Counted from the stretch's first letter, positions 41,731 to 51,101 are shown. The stretch: DNA of 64,000 nucleotides from Palsa-883 sp963826975 (GCA_963826975.1 CAWGZJ010000003.1:1054001-1118000), one strand, 5' to 3'. Numbers and translations are program-made. Notes: generated from the sequence alone by a model not told the origin.

Positions 41731-41738
41731 ACTAAACG

Positions 41739-42161
41739 ATGCGACACGGGGTAGCCGGGCGCAAGCTGAACGTCACGTCGACGCACCGCGAGGCGATGTT
41801 CCGCAACATGGCCGTGGCGTTGATCAGGCACGAGCAGATCACCACGACCTTGCCGAAGGCGAAGGAATTGCGGCCGGTAACGGAGAAGCTGATCACGCTG
41901 GGCAAGCGCGGCGGCTTGCATGCCCGCCGCCAGGCCTATGCGCAACTGCGCGACGACGTCATCGTCACCAAGCTGTTCGACGTGCTGGCGCAACGTTACA
42001 AGTCTCGCGCCGGCGGCTATTGCCGGGTGCTGAAGGCGGGCGTGCGCTACGGCGACGCGGCCGACATGGCGGTGATCGAGCTGATGGACCGCGATCTGGC
42101 GGCGAAGGGCACGGACAGCGGCCCGAAGCAGGAGGTCGCGGAGGAAGCTGAAGCGGCGTAG
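41739..42161 (+). CDS. rplQ: 50S ribosomal protein L17
   Basis: L17 (140 residues) lies at the tunnel exit side of 50S. MRHGVAGRKLNVTSTHREAM, LIRHEQITTTLPKAKELRPV and YKSRAGGYCRVLKAGVRYGD are typical. Last gene of the plus-strand ribosomal block; the neighbouring gene on the minus strand ends 28 bp later. No clear terminator is seen in that gap. Confidence 0.97.
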   Translation: MRHGVAGRKLNVTSTHREAMFRNMAVALIRHEQITTTLPKAKELRPVTEKLITLGKRGGLHARRQAYAQLRDDVIVTKLFDVLAQRYKSRAGGYCRVLKAGVRYGDAADMAVIELMDRDLAAKGTDSGPKQEVAEEAEAA

Positions 42162-42189
42162 CTCGCTGCCGCCGCGCCCGCGCGCGTCG

Positions 42190-43158
42190 CTACGCCGAGG
42201 GCTGGCGATAGGCATAGTTCCGGTCCAGCCGTTCCATTAGATAATCGCCATAGCGCACCGGCTGGTACCGCGGCGGATTGGCCGGCCCCTGGCAGGTCGG
42301 CAGCACCGCGATGCTGCGGTCCATCGACATGTCGAAGAAATACGGACAGGAATAGCGGTCTGCACCCGAAATATTCCTGACCCGGTGTGGCGTGGATTGC
42401 CAGCGCCCATTGGTCCAGCGCGCCAGCATGTCGGCGACGTTCACCACCCAGGTGTCCGCTATGGGCGGCGCGTCCAGCCAGGTGCCGTCACGCCGCCGCA
42501 CCTGCAAGCCGCCGCGATCGTCCTGCGCGAGCAGGGTGATGAACCCATAATCCGTGTGCGGCGCGGAGCCGAACGCGTCGTCCGGCGCATCTGCTGCCTG
42601 TGGCGGATAGTGCAGCAGCCGCAGGAACGTCGTCGGCTGAGCGAAGTACGGTGCGAACCAATCCGGGGGCAGGCCGAGCGCGAGCGCCAGTGCGGGCAGC
42701 AGGCGCAGGCAGAAGCCGTGCATCGCCGCTTCATACGCGGTCACGGCCGCCGCGAATCCCGGCAGATCGGGCCACTGATTCGGGCCGTCGAGCGGCCTTC
42801 CATGGCGCGGATCGGCGGTCGAAACCTCGTGCATCAGCATGAATGATTCGCTGTCGTTTGGCCGGGTGACCCGCGCCACCGACGAGGTTTCAATGAGCGA
42901 AGTCTTCGGCGCCATGTAGCCGCGGTGGAAGCGATTCACCGCGATCGCGTCCTTGGCGGCCCGCGGCAGCGCATGGAAGCGGCGCGAGGCGGCGAACACA
43001 CCAGCCACGAGAGCCGGATCGATACCGATCCCGCGGAAATAGCAGAACCCGATCGCGGTGAATGCCGCGTCGATCTGGCGCGCGAGCGAGGCGTCGCTGA
43101 CGCCGGCAAAATCGATCATCGGCAGCGCGCGGTGATCCGCGGCACTGACGTCGGGCAT
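42190..43158 (-). CDS. 2-oxoglutarate/Fe(II)-dependent oxygenase (isopenicillin N synthase-like)
   Basis: A 322-residue non-haem iron oxygenase of the isopenicillin N synthase type. The N-terminal DIOX_N region shows LPMIDFAGVSD and IGFCYFRGIGI; the jelly-roll core has the iron ligands HTD (SAPHTDYGFITLLAQDDRGG) and a later His (STPHRVRN), with RYSCPYFFD providing the Arg-x-Ser for 2-oxoglutarate. The substrate is not known. GGAGGAAAG lies upstream of ATG 43158, and is partly formed by the first unit of a 20-bp repeat. Confidence 0.88.
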   Translation of the reverse strand: MPDVSAADHRALPMIDFAGVSDASLARQIDAAFTAIGFCYFRGIGIDPALVAGVFAASRRFHALPRAAKDAIAVNRFHRGYMAPKTSLIETSSVARVTRPNDSESFMLMHEVSTADPRHGRPLDGPNQWPDLPGFAAAVTAYEAAMHGFCLRLLPALALALGLPPDWFAPYFAQPTTFLRLLHYPPQAADAPDDAFGSAPHTDYGFITLLAQDDRGGLQVRRRDGTWLDAPPIADTWVVNVADMLARWTNGRWQSTPHRVRNISGADRYSCPYFFDMSMDRSIAVLPTCQGPANPPRYQPVRYGDYLMERLDRNYAYRQPSA

Positions 43159-43170
43159 GGCGGTCTTTCC

Positions 43171-43230
43171 TCCAGAACAAAGAGCTGCCCTTCAGAACAG
43201 AGGGCTGTTCTTCAGAACATCGGGCGATGC
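43171..43230 (-). repeat. 3 x 20-bp tandem repeat in oxygenase leader
   Basis: Plus-strand units begin at 43171, 43191 and 43211: TYCAGAACAAAGAGCTGCCC-like, each starting T(C/T)CAGAACA. The first copy overlaps the Shine-Dalgarno region of the minus-strand oxygenase gene; the last reaches into the gap before the divergent glycosylase gene. Confidence 0.92.
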
Positions 43231-43288
43231 GCGCGGCAGACGCCGAGGTGCTTGACACGGCCAATCCGTCCGCTCCGCAATACGGGCC

Positions 43289-44446
43289 ATGTCCAAGTCC
43301 ATCGGTCAACCTATTGCGCTCTCCAAGGTTGGTGCCAGGCGTATCTGGCTCCGCGCCCAGCAGCTTGACACAAGCGCGCCGTTCGGGGGCGGCGCCGAGG
43401 CGACCCGCCGCGCGGTGGAGCATCTTGGTTATGTGCAGATCGACACGATCAACGTGATCGAACGCTGCCATCACCACATTCTGTGGACGCGCATTCCGGG
43501 CTATCGGCGCGCGCATCTGCGTCAGGCTCAGACCGTCGACAAGACGGTGTTCGAATACTGGACGCACGCGCTGTCCTACGTGCCGACCAGGGATCTGCAT
43601 TTCTTCCGCGCGGAGATGATGCGCCATCGGCAAACGCCGAAGAGCTGGTTCAGTTCGGTCAAGCAAGAGGATTTGCGCCGGGTGCTGCGTCTGGTGCGCC
43701 AGGACGGAGCGCTGACGATCCGTGACATCGAGGATGAGGTCCTGGTGGAGAAGGACCATGCGTGGGCCAGCCGGAAGCCATCGAAACGGGCGCTGCAACT
43801 GGCTTTCTACCGGGGTGCCCTGACGGTCAGCGAACGTTCCGGCATGCTCAAGACCTACGAGCTGATGGACCGGCATTTTGGCTGGGACAAGCCGCCGAAG
43901 CCCGCGACGGAGCGGCAGACCCTGGACTATCTGCTCGACCGGGCGCTGCGGTCGCAGGGGCTGGTGAGCCTTGACTCCATCTGCCACCTGGACGCCAGGC
44001 GCAAGGCCGCGGTGCGCCGGGTGATAGAGGCGCGCGTGCGTCGCGGGCAGCTGGTGCCGGTCGCGGTCGAGGCCGCGGGGAGGACGGAGCATTGGGCGCA
44101 GCCGGAGACGCTCGACGCCGTGCCGTCGCCTGCGCGGGAGATGACCCACATCCTGTCGCCGTTCGATCCGCTGATCATTCAGCGCAAGCGGTTGCAGCTT
44201 CTGTTCGGCTACGATCATCGCTTCGAGGCCTATGTGCCGAAGCCAAAGCGCGTGTTCGGCTATTTCGCGCTGCCGGTGCTCGTCGGCGACGAAATCGTTG
44301 CGGCGATCGACCTGAAGGCCGACCGCGAGAAGCGTGCGTTGCTGGTGCAGCAATGGACCTGGGTCGGCCACGGGACGGCGACAGCGCACAAGACCAGGAT
44401 CGAGGAGGAATTGCACCGGTTCGAGCGGTTCCAGGTGCATTCCTGA
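43289..44446 (+). CDS. ycaQ: YcaQ/AlkX-type DNA glycosylase (HTH_42 family)
   Basis: A 385-residue protein of the HTH_42 (AlkZ/AlkX) superfamily. E. coli YcaQ removes nitrogen-mustard type crosslinks and bulky N-alkyl purines. The catalytic QxD motif of the AlkX/YcaQ group appears in LGYVQIDTINVIERCHHHIL; AlkZ proteins have QxQ instead. Winged-helix segments follow (LTIRDIEDEVL, KRALQLAFYRGALTVSERSG), and the C-terminal part has LSPFDPLIIQRKRLQLLFGY and GYFALPVLVGDEIVAAIDLK. No conserved partner lies next to it; it is divergent from the oxygenase. Confidence 0.87.
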   Translation: MSKSIGQPIALSKVGARRIWLRAQQLDTSAPFGGGAEATRRAVEHLGYVQIDTINVIERCHHHILWTRIPGYRRAHLRQAQTVDKTVFEYWTHALSYVPTRDLHFFRAEMMRHRQTPKSWFSSVKQEDLRRVLRLVRQDGALTIRDIEDEVLVEKDHAWASRKPSKRALQLAFYRGALTVSERSGMLKTYELMDRHFGWDKPPKPATERQTLDYLLDRALRSQGLVSLDSICHLDARRKAAVRRVIEARVRRGQLVPVAVEAAGRTEHWAQPETLDAVPSPAREMTHILSPFDPLIIQRKRLQLLFGYDHRFEAYVPKPKRVFGYFALPVLVGDEIVAAIDLKADREKRALLVQQWTWVGHGTATAHKTRIEEELHRFERFQVHS

Positions 44447-44570
44447 ACGTTGTCCCACGGCAACAAGCTGCCACTCCAGACAGGCTGTCGGAGTCCCACC
44501 GAACCGGAGGATCCGACCAAACCGGGGTGCCGGCCGATCCGGCCGCGCATCGGTCCGGGATGCCGCGAGA

Positions 44571-45209
44571 TCAGGTCTGGACGCGGCGCGCTCTTCTGCT
44601 TGGCTTCGGCCGTCGCGTCGCGCGCCGTTCCGCGGGCTCCCGACAGAGGATCCGTAGGCCGCACACGCACATTGGCAACAATTGGTCCGCACCCTCGATC
44701 AGCTTTTGCAGCTCGGCTTTGGGTAGTCTGAATTCGCTTACGTCGATCGACATGGGCATCTCCGCCGCGAGGGCCAGGATCGGCGCCAGGCATGCCATCC
44801 CGTTGCGATCCTTCATCACTCCCACCCAGGCGTCGGGATCGAAACTCAACGCGCGAATGAAGCCGATTCCCCAGCCGAGCGTATCCTTCGCCCGTGTCTC
44901 GCCGGTGCCGAGGATCGGACGGTAGGCGGCCGGCCCCTCGTTCAACTGGTGGATGATCTCGTTGTAGCGGCGCATAATCGCACCGAGGACGTCGTTTGCC
45001 TGCGCCGAGTCCGCGAATGGCGGTCCGTCCTCGCCCCAGAGCCCATTCAGCCAGGCGCTGGGCAGCAGAAGGGTCGGGCTGACCACGACCCCGGCAAGAT
45101 AGCCGTCCAGTTGCGACAAGGTCACACATCCGGTCTCGGCGTTCGCGATTAGAAACGTCGCCAGAACGTCGATATCGACAGGTTCGTCCAGATTGATGGT
45201 GTTGAGCAT
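44571..45209 (-). CDS. YecA/UPF0149 family protein
   Basis: A 212-residue cytoplasmic protein of the UPF0149/YecA family, function unknown. LSQLDGYLAGVVVSPTLLLP, then WLNGLWGEDGPPF and RYNEIIHQLNEGPAAYRPIL are characteristic. The usual C-terminal zinc-binding SEC-C motif is absent; instead the protein ends in a basic run (RRATRRPKPSRRARR). The Met at 45209 is chosen because homology starts there. Confidence 0.75.
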   Translation of the reverse strand: MLNTINLDEPVDIDVLATFLIANAETGCVTLSQLDGYLAGVVVSPTLLLPSAWLNGLWGEDGPPFADSAQANDVLGAIMRRYNEIIHQLNEGPAAYRPILGTGETRAKDTLGWGIGFIRALSFDPDAWVGVMKDRNGMACLAPILALAAEMPMSIDVSEFRLPKAELQKLIEGADQLLPMCVCGLRILCREPAERRATRRPKPSRRARRVQT

Positions 45210-45354
45210 GGCATTGCTCTCCGACTCGGCAGGATGAAGCAGCTTTTGCCAGCGTGACCGAACTGCCGCCAATGACGCAACTGTCCCTCGACATCAGGAC
45301 ATGACGCGAAGTCGTGGTGTTATGATGCGACCCTTTACGGCCTATCATCCTGCC

Positions 45355-46692
45355 ATGCCCCCCAACCCGTCCCCCACTCCGGACGACCTCTTCGGCCCTG
45401 CGCCTGCGCCGGAGGCGCCCGCTGGCCCGCGCCCGCTGGCCGACCGGCTGCGTCCCCGCACGCTCGAGGAGGTCGTCGGCCAAGACCACCTGCTGGGCGC
45501 CGACGGCACCGTGACCCGAATGCTGGCGCGCGGCTCGCTGGCCTCGTTGATCCTCTGGGGGCCGCCGGGTGTTGGCAAGACCACCATCGCCCGGCTGCTC
45601 GCCGCGCGCTCCGGGCTGGCGTTCGTGCAGCTCTCCGCGGTGTTCTCCGGCGTGGCGGACCTTAAGCGGGCGTTCGATGAGGCCACCCGCCGGCGCCGCA
45701 CCGGAGAAGGCACGCTGCTGTTCGTCGACGAGATCCATCGTTTCAACCGCGCCCAGCAGGACGGTTTTTTGCCTGTGGTCGAGACCGGCACCATCACGCT
45801 TATCGGCGCCACCACCGAGAACCCATCCTTCGCGCTGAACGGCGCGCTGCTGTCGCGCTGCCAGGTGCTGGTGCTGCGCCGGTTGGACGACGACGCGCTG
45901 GAACTGCTGCTGACCCGCGCCGAGACCGAGATGGATCGCGTCCTGCCGCTCGACGCCGAGGCGCGGACCGCGCTGCGCGCGATGGCCGATGGCGATGGGC
46001 GGTATTTGCTGAACATGGCCGAGCAGCTCGTCGCACTGCCCGCGGACACGCCGGTGATGGACGCGACCGCGCTGGCCGCTTTGCTCGCCAAGCGCGCCGC
46101 GCTGTACGACAAGGACCGCGAGGAGCACTACAACCTGATCTCCGCGCTGCACAAATCGATGCGCGGCTCGGATGCGGACGCGGCGCTGTATTGGTTCGCG
46201 CGCATGCTGACGGGCGGCGAGGACCCGCGTTACATCGCCCGCCGCCTGGTGCGTTTCGCCGCGGAGGACATCGGCATGGCCGATCCGCAGGCGCTGCCCC
46301 AGGCTTTGGCGGGGTGGGAGACATATGAGCGCCTCGGGTCCCCGGAAGGCGAATTGGCGATCGCCCAGGTGGTGATCTACCTGGCGACGGCGCCGAAATC
46401 GAACGCGGTCTACACGGCGTTCGGAGCGGCGCGGCGGGCGGCGAAGGACACCGGATCGCTGATGCCGCCGGCGCACATTCTGAACGCACCGACCAAGCTG
46501 ATGCAGGAACTGGGGTATGGTGCCGGCTACGCCTATGATCACGAGGCGGAGGAAGCGTTCTCCGGGCAGAACTATTTTCCGGATGGGATGGCGCGGGCGG
46601 AGTTCTATCAGCCGCGCGATCGCGGGTTCGAGCGGGAGATCGGCAAGCGGCTGGCGTACTGGTCCAAGCTGCGGGAGGAGCGGAATGGGTGA
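45355..46692 (+). CDS. rarA: Replication-associated recombination ATPase RarA (MgsA)
   Basis: AAA+ ATPase (445 residues from ATG 45355) that acts at stalled replication forks. RPLADRLRPRTLEEVVGQDH, Walker A WGPPGVGKTTIARLLA, Walker B LLFVDEIHRFNRAQQD, sensor 1 IGATTENPSF, then the tetramerisation/C-terminal domain with YNLISALHKSMRGSDADAAL and GEDPRYIARRLVRFAAEDIG. An upstream in-frame ATG at 45301 would add 18 unrelated residues. It is followed by a long palindrome, then rluC. Confidence 0.95.
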   Translation: MPPNPSPTPDDLFGPAPAPEAPAGPRPLADRLRPRTLEEVVGQDHLLGADGTVTRMLARGSLASLILWGPPGVGKTTIARLLAARSGLAFVQLSAVFSGVADLKRAFDEATRRRRTGEGTLLFVDEIHRFNRAQQDGFLPVVETGTITLIGATTENPSFALNGALLSRCQVLVLRRLDDDALELLLTRAETEMDRVLPLDAEARTALRAMADGDGRYLLNMAEQLVALPADTPVMDATALAALLAKRAALYDKDREEHYNLISALHKSMRGSDADAALYWFARMLTGGEDPRYIARRLVRFAAEDIGMADPQALPQALAGWETYERLGSPEGELAIAQVVIYLATAPKSNAVYTAFGAARRAAKDTGSLMPPAHILNAPTKLMQELGYGAGYAYDHEAEEAFSGQNYFPDGMARAEFYQPRDRGFEREIGKRLAYWSKLREERNG

Positions 46693-46700
46693 ATCGTTCT

Positions 46701-46815
46701 TCTCTCCCTCCCGCTGTGGGAGGGGGCCGGCGGGAGGGGTCGGTGCCAGGGTCGCACCGATGCCTGGTACCGCGGCACCCCTCCCCCCAACCCCCTCCCT
46801 CAAGGGGAGGGGGAG
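46701..46815. repeat. Dispersed CCCTCCC/GGGAGGG palindrome, copy 2
   Basis: Left arm 46701-46740 and right arm 46777-46815 (CCCTCCCTCAAGGGGAGGGG) are related to the element at 37066-37180. The left arm is more diverged here (CCGCTGTGGGAGGGGGCC). It lies between rarA and rluC, both on the plus strand. Confidence 0.88.
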
Positions 46816-46839
46816 AGCTCTTCCCCATCTTCCCGCGCC

Positions 46840-47838
46840 ATGACTGTCGCCACCCGCACGGTGTCCGAAGACGAAGCGGAAATCCGCCTGGACCGTTGGT
46901 TCCGTCGACACTTTCCCGGCGTGACCCAGGGCGCCATTCAGAAGCTGTGTCGCACCGGGCAGGTGCGGGTGGATGGTCACCGGGCGGAGGCCGCTACGCG
47001 GCTGGCGGCCGGCCAGGCGGTGCGGGTGCCGCCGATGCCGACCGCACCCGCCACGGCGAAGCCAGCGATCGACATCGATCCGAACATCGCCAAGGAATTG
47101 CAGCGCGCGGTGTTGTATCGCGACGACGAGCTTATGGTGCTGAACAAGCCGCCCGGGCTGCCGGTGCAGGGTGGGCCGGGCATCACCCACCATCTTGACG
47201 CGCTGCTCGACGCGCTGCGCTTCGATGCCGGGCGGCCGCGGCTGGTGCATCGGCTGGATCGCGATACCTCGGGTGTGCTGGTGCTGGCGCGCACGCCGGG
47301 CATCGCCGGCAAGCTTGCCGCCGCCTTCCGCGGCCGCTCGGTGGAGAAGACCTACTGGGCGGTGGTCGCCGGCCGGCCGGTGCCGCCCGAGGGGCGCATC
47401 GACCTGCCGCTGCGGCGCACGGGCGGCCCGCGCGGCGAACGCACTGTCCCAGCCGAGCGCGGCGACAAGGAGGCTGTGCATGCGCTCACCGACTACCGCA
47501 CGCTGGACAACGCCGGGCAAAAACTTGCCTGGCTGGAACTGCAGCCGTTGACCGGGCGCACGCATCAACTTCGTGTGCACTGCGTTGCTCTCGGCGCGCC
47601 GATCCTGGGCGACGTGAAGTACGCTGAGCCGGACCAGAACGACGCCTTCAGCGCGCTGGTCTCCGGCCTGTCCGGCAAGCTTCACTTGCACGCCCGCGCG
47701 CTGCGCCTGCCGCATCCCGCGGGTGGCACGCTCCTGGTCGAGGCCGAGCCGCCACCGCATATGCGTGCGACCTTCCGTACGCTCGGGTTCCACGCGCCAC
47801 CCGCCCAGGCGCCAAGCCGCACCAGCGGCAGGAGCTAG
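46840..47838 (+). CDS. RluC-type 23S rRNA pseudouridine synthase
   Basis: A 332-residue RluA-family pseudouridine synthase, most like RluC, which modifies 23S rRNA positions 955, 2504 and 2580 in E. coli. An N-terminal S4 RNA-binding domain (RLDRWFRRHFPGVTQGAIQK) is followed by the catalytic domain, with PRLVHRLDRDTSGVLVLART carrying the catalytic Asp, and LQPLTGRTHQLRVHCVALGA. The C-terminal 20 residues are Pro/Ser-rich. Exact target positions are inferred only. Confidence 0.9.
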   Translation: MTVATRTVSEDEAEIRLDRWFRRHFPGVTQGAIQKLCRTGQVRVDGHRAEAATRLAAGQAVRVPPMPTAPATAKPAIDIDPNIAKELQRAVLYRDDELMVLNKPPGLPVQGGPGITHHLDALLDALRFDAGRPRLVHRLDRDTSGVLVLARTPGIAGKLAAAFRGRSVEKTYWAVVAGRPVPPEGRIDLPLRRTGGPRGERTVPAERGDKEAVHALTDYRTLDNAGQKLAWLELQPLTGRTHQLRVHCVALGAPILGDVKYAEPDQNDAFSALVSGLSGKLHLHARALRLPHPAGGTLLVEAEPPPHMRATFRTLGFHAPPAQAPSRTSGRS

Positions 47839-47870
47839 CCCGAGGAGGGAAGCAAACAGGAGTTTCGCCG

Positions 47871-50069
47871 ATGGCCCGCCCGCCCATCCGCCGCCGAGGC
47901 CGCCTGGTTCGCACCATCATGCTCGCCGTTGCCGGCATCGTCGTGCTGGCGGTCGCCGGCATCGCCGTCTTCGTTGCCACCTTCGATCCAAACAGCCGCA
48001 AGCCGCAGATCATCGCCGCGGTGCAGGCCGCCACCGGCCGCGAGCTGACCATCGGCGGACGCATCGGTCTGTCGATCTCCCTGCAGCCGACGCTGGAGGT
48101 CAGCGACGTCAGCTTCAGCAACCCGCCCGGGTTCTCCCGCCCGCAGATGGCGACCCTGCAGAAGCTGGAGCTGCAGCTTGCGCTCATCCCGCTGCTGTCC
48201 AAGGAGATCCGGGTCGTCCAACTGGTGGTGCGCAAGCCGGACATCTTGTTGGAGACAAATGCGAAGGGGCAGTCCAACTGGGATTTTGCCCCGGTGGGCG
48301 GGGCAGCAGGCCCAGCGGGCGCCGCGGTGGGCGGCCCAGCGGGCGGTCCGGCGGGCTCATCCGGCGCCTCGCCTCCTCCGCCCGTGTCAGCTTCCGCGTC
48401 ATCTCCAACCGGCAACGGCAGCACCACGCGACCACCGAGCATCGCACTTTCGAGCGTGAAGATCGAAGGCGGCACGCTCGCCATGCGCGACGCCGCCGGC
48501 CTGACGATTGCGCTGGCGCTGAAGGAACTCACCGCCCAGGAACCCGCGCCGGACGCGCCGCTGCACCTGACGCTGGACGCTGCGTATAACGGGGCGCCGG
48601 TCAGCCTGACCGCCGATACCGGCCCGCTGGCGGGGCTGCTGGCAGGGGGCGCAGTGCCCTGGCCGGTCAAGCTCGCCGTCACCGCCGCCGGCGCCAAGCT
48701 CGGTGTCGACGGAACGGTGGCGGAACCCGCCGCCGGTCGCGGCCTGGCAATCGCCTTGACCGCCGATGTCCCTGATCTCGCCGCCCTGTCCGCGCTGGCC
48801 GGCACCGCCCTGCCACCGTTGAAGACGGTTGCCGTGCAACTGAGGCTGGCGGACATGGATGGCGGCAACGGCATCGCTGTCAGCGACCTGAAACTGACGC
48901 TGCCGAACGCCGATCTGGCCGGCTCGCTGTCCGTTCAACGTGGCGTCCGGCCGCTGGTCAAGGCGAACCTGTCGGCCAAGCGGATCGATCTCGATACCCT
49001 GACGCGAACCATGTCGGCCGCGGTACCCGCAGCACCCGGGAAACCCGTGGCGCCCGAGACGCAGGGGGAACGATCCGGCCGCCTGATTCCCGACACCAGG
49101 CTGCCCTTCAGCGTGCTTCGCCTGGCCGACAGCGATATCCAGCTTGCTGTCGACGACCTGCGGAGCGGCCAGCAGGACTACAAGTCGATCAAGCTGCACG
49201 CCGTGACCAAGGATGGGCGGCTCACGCTCGACCCGCTCACGCTGGATGTTCCGGGCGGCCAGATGGACATGAAGGCGACGGTCGACGCCAAGCCAGCCAT
49301 GCCGCCGGTCACGCTGACGCTGCGCGCGCCCGGCCTGGCGCTGCAGGCGCTGCTGAAGGCGCTCGACAAGCCCGGCTACGCCAGCGGAACGCTTGAACTG
49401 CGGGCCGACCTGCGCGGCGCCGGCGACACGCCGCAGGCGATCGCCGCATCGCTGGATGGCGCGGTGGGCGCGGCCGTCGTGAAAGGCGAGATCGACAGCA
49501 AGCTTCTGGGCAATATGATGTCGGGCCTGCTGCATAAGACCGAGCTGACCCAGCTTGCCGCCAAGGCAGGGATGAGCGCGCTGACTTGCTTCGCCATGCG
49601 CCTTGACGCCAGCAACGGCGTCGGCACGCTGCGGGCGTTGCGGCTGGATACCAGCACGCTAGGTATGACGGGCGTCGGCACACTGAATTTCGGCGCCGAG
49701 ACGCTCGATCTGCATCTTCGCCCGGCCGCCGGTATCGCCGGAACGAACATCACCGCTCCGGTCATCGTCGAAGGCACGTTCGCTGATCCATCCATCCACC
49801 CGGACGTGGTTGGCACGGTGACCGGCAATGCCGGCACCGCCGCCAAGCTGGCGCTTGGTGCGAGCACCGGCGGGCTGGCGCTGATCATCGGGTCCGCGGT
49901 CGACAAGAAACTGTCCGGCGACCAATGCGCCGAATCGCTCGCGCTGGCGCGCTTCAGCCAGCCGCCCGCCGCGAGTGGGCAGTCGGACAGCAGCGCGCCG
50001 CCGGCCGGCCAGCCGCCGGCGAAGCCCGCCAACAATCCGGCCAATGCGCTCAAGAAGCTGTTCCAATGA
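47871..50069 (+). CDS. AsmA family protein
   Basis: A 732-residue AsmA-like protein: one N-terminal membrane helix (TIMLAVAGIVVLAVAGIAVF) and a large periplasmic domain, thought to act in envelope lipid transport or outer-membrane assembly. PTLEVSDVSFSNPPGFSRPQ and RKPDILLETNAKGQSNWDF are family hallmarks; the C-terminal DUF3971-like part ends with GTFADPSIHPDVVGTVTGNA. A Gly/Ala/Pro insertion near residues 143-165 comes from a short GC-rich tandem repeat. AGGAG is upstream of the ATG. The end overlaps the coding frame context of the next gene. Confidence 0.88.
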   Translation: MARPPIRRRGRLVRTIMLAVAGIVVLAVAGIAVFVATFDPNSRKPQIIAAVQAATGRELTIGGRIGLSISLQPTLEVSDVSFSNPPGFSRPQMATLQKLELQLALIPLLSKEIRVVQLVVRKPDILLETNAKGQSNWDFAPVGGAAGPAGAAVGGPAGGPAGSSGASPPPPVSASASSPTGNGSTTRPPSIALSSVKIEGGTLAMRDAAGLTIALALKELTAQEPAPDAPLHLTLDAAYNGAPVSLTADTGPLAGLLAGGAVPWPVKLAVTAAGAKLGVDGTVAEPAAGRGLAIALTADVPDLAALSALAGTALPPLKTVAVQLRLADMDGGNGIAVSDLKLTLPNADLAGSLSVQRGVRPLVKANLSAKRIDLDTLTRTMSAAVPAAPGKPVAPETQGERSGRLIPDTRLPFSVLRLADSDIQLAVDDLRSGQQDYKSIKLHAVTKDGRLTLDPLTLDVPGGQMDMKATVDAKPAMPPVTLTLRAPGLALQALLKALDKPGYASGTLELRADLRGAGDTPQAIAASLDGAVGAAVVKGEIDSKLLGNMMSGLLHKTELTQLAAKAGMSALTCFAMRLDASNGVGTLRALRLDTSTLGMTGVGTLNFGAETLDLHLRPAAGIAGTNITAPVIVEGTFADPSIHPDVVGTVTGNAGTAAKLALGASTGGLALIIGSAVDKKLSGDQCAESLALARFSQPPAASGQSDSSAPPAGQPPAKPANNPANALKKLFQ
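48296..48370 (+). repeat. Degenerate ~12-bp GGC-rich repeat inside asmA-like gene
   Basis: Words of the form GGCGGCCCAGCG or GGCGGTCCGGCG recur about six times and code for GGPAG-like units. The periodicity is less exact than at the other loci. Confidence 0.6.
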
Positions 50070-50088
50070 TGCGGCGGACCATGCGGCG

Positions 50089-50799
50089 ATGGTGAAGCGC
50101 TTCTGGGATCAGGCGACGGCGGAGGCAGTCGATGGTGGCTACGCTGTATTGCTGGATGGCAAGCCAATGCACCTGCCGGGGGGGAAGCTCCTGCACGTCG
50201 AGCATGCCACGCTGGCGCAGGCCGTCGCCGCGGAATGGCAGTTGGCCGGGGGTGGCAAGGGCGGCGAGATGTCCTTCGCGGACACCCCATTGACCCGCCT
50301 GGCCGGCACCGCGCAGGACCGGATCGCCGCCGATCCGTGGCCGACCGTGGACGCCATCGCGCGCTACGGCGAGACCGACCTGCTGTGCTACCGCGCGGAG
50401 GCTCCGGCGGAACTGGTGCGGCGCCAGGCGGACGCCTGGCAGCCCTGGCTGGATTGGGCGGAGCAGCGGCACGGGGCGAAGCTGCGCGTCACCACCGGCA
50501 TCGTGGCGGTCCGCCAGCATCGCGCCAGCGTCGCGGCGTTGCGCGCGGCGGTGGGTGGGCTGGATCTGTGGGCGCTGGCGGCGCTTGGCGTCGCGGTGCC
50601 GGCCCTGGGCAGCCTGGTTCTCGGGCTGGCGCTGGCGGACCAGCGGCTTGATCCGGCAACCGCGCATGCGCTGGGTGCGTTGGATGAGCTGTTCCAAGCC
50701 GAGCAGTGGGGGGAGGATGCGCAGGCTGCTGCTCGGCGCCAGGCAATCGCCAATGACATCGCAATCGCGGCGCGTATGATCGCGCTTACTCGGGCATAG
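50089..50799 (+). CDS. ATP12 family F1-ATPase assembly chaperone
   Basis: A 236-residue ATP12-type protein, which in mitochondria and alphaproteobacteria chaperones the alpha subunit of F1-ATPase. KRFWDQATAEAVDGGYAVLL, DGKPMHLPGGKLLHVEHATL, AVAAEWQLAGG and YGETDLLCYRAEAPAELVRR match the family. The Met at 50089 is chosen because homology begins there; an in-frame ATG at 50044, inside the preceding gene, is an alternative. It follows asmA by 19 bp and is probably co-transcribed. Confidence 0.9.
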   Translation: MVKRFWDQATAEAVDGGYAVLLDGKPMHLPGGKLLHVEHATLAQAVAAEWQLAGGGKGGEMSFADTPLTRLAGTAQDRIAADPWPTVDAIARYGETDLLCYRAEAPAELVRRQADAWQPWLDWAEQRHGAKLRVTTGIVAVRQHRASVAALRAAVGGLDLWALAALGVAVPALGSLVLGLALADQRLDPATAHALGALDELFQAEQWGEDAQAAARRQAIANDIAIAARMIALTRA

Positions 50800-50806
50800 T
50801 CGACGC

Positions 50807-51082
50807 ATGGCAGCAAAACGTCTCATCATCGCCGGGCAGGTCCAGGGAGTGGGTTATCGCGACTGGCTGGTCACCCGTGCCGAGGCGGCCGGGCTTTCCG
50901 GCTGGGTGCGCAACCTTTCGAATGGCACCGTCGAGGCGCTGATCGCCGGCGAGACCGCCGCGGTCGAGGAACTGGTCCGGCAATGCCGACGGGGACCTCG
51001 GCTGGCCGTGGTGACCAGCATCGAGGAAGATTTCAGCGAGGCGCCGGGCGAACCTGGTTTCCAAAGCCTGCCGACGCCGTAG
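50807..51082 (+). CDS. acyP: Acylphosphatase
   Basis: A 91-residue acylphosphatase that hydrolyses acyl phosphates. The active-site Arg is in GQVQGVGYRDWLV and the Asn in GWVRNLSNGTVEALIAG. Length and ends are normal. It starts 7 bp after the ATP12 gene, so it is likely in the same transcript, and converges with lipB. Confidence 0.95.
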   Translation: MAAKRLIIAGQVQGVGYRDWLVTRAEAAGLSGWVRNLSNGTVEALIAGETAAVEELVRQCRRGPRLAVVTSIEEDFSEAPGEPGFQSLPTP

Positions 51083-51101
51083 GCGGTCGGCTATGGTCCG
51101 T

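Noticed and set aside
44260..47793. 1177-residue minus-strand frame
   Set aside because: Antisense to rarA and rluC, whose motifs are unmistakable; no homology in the long frame.
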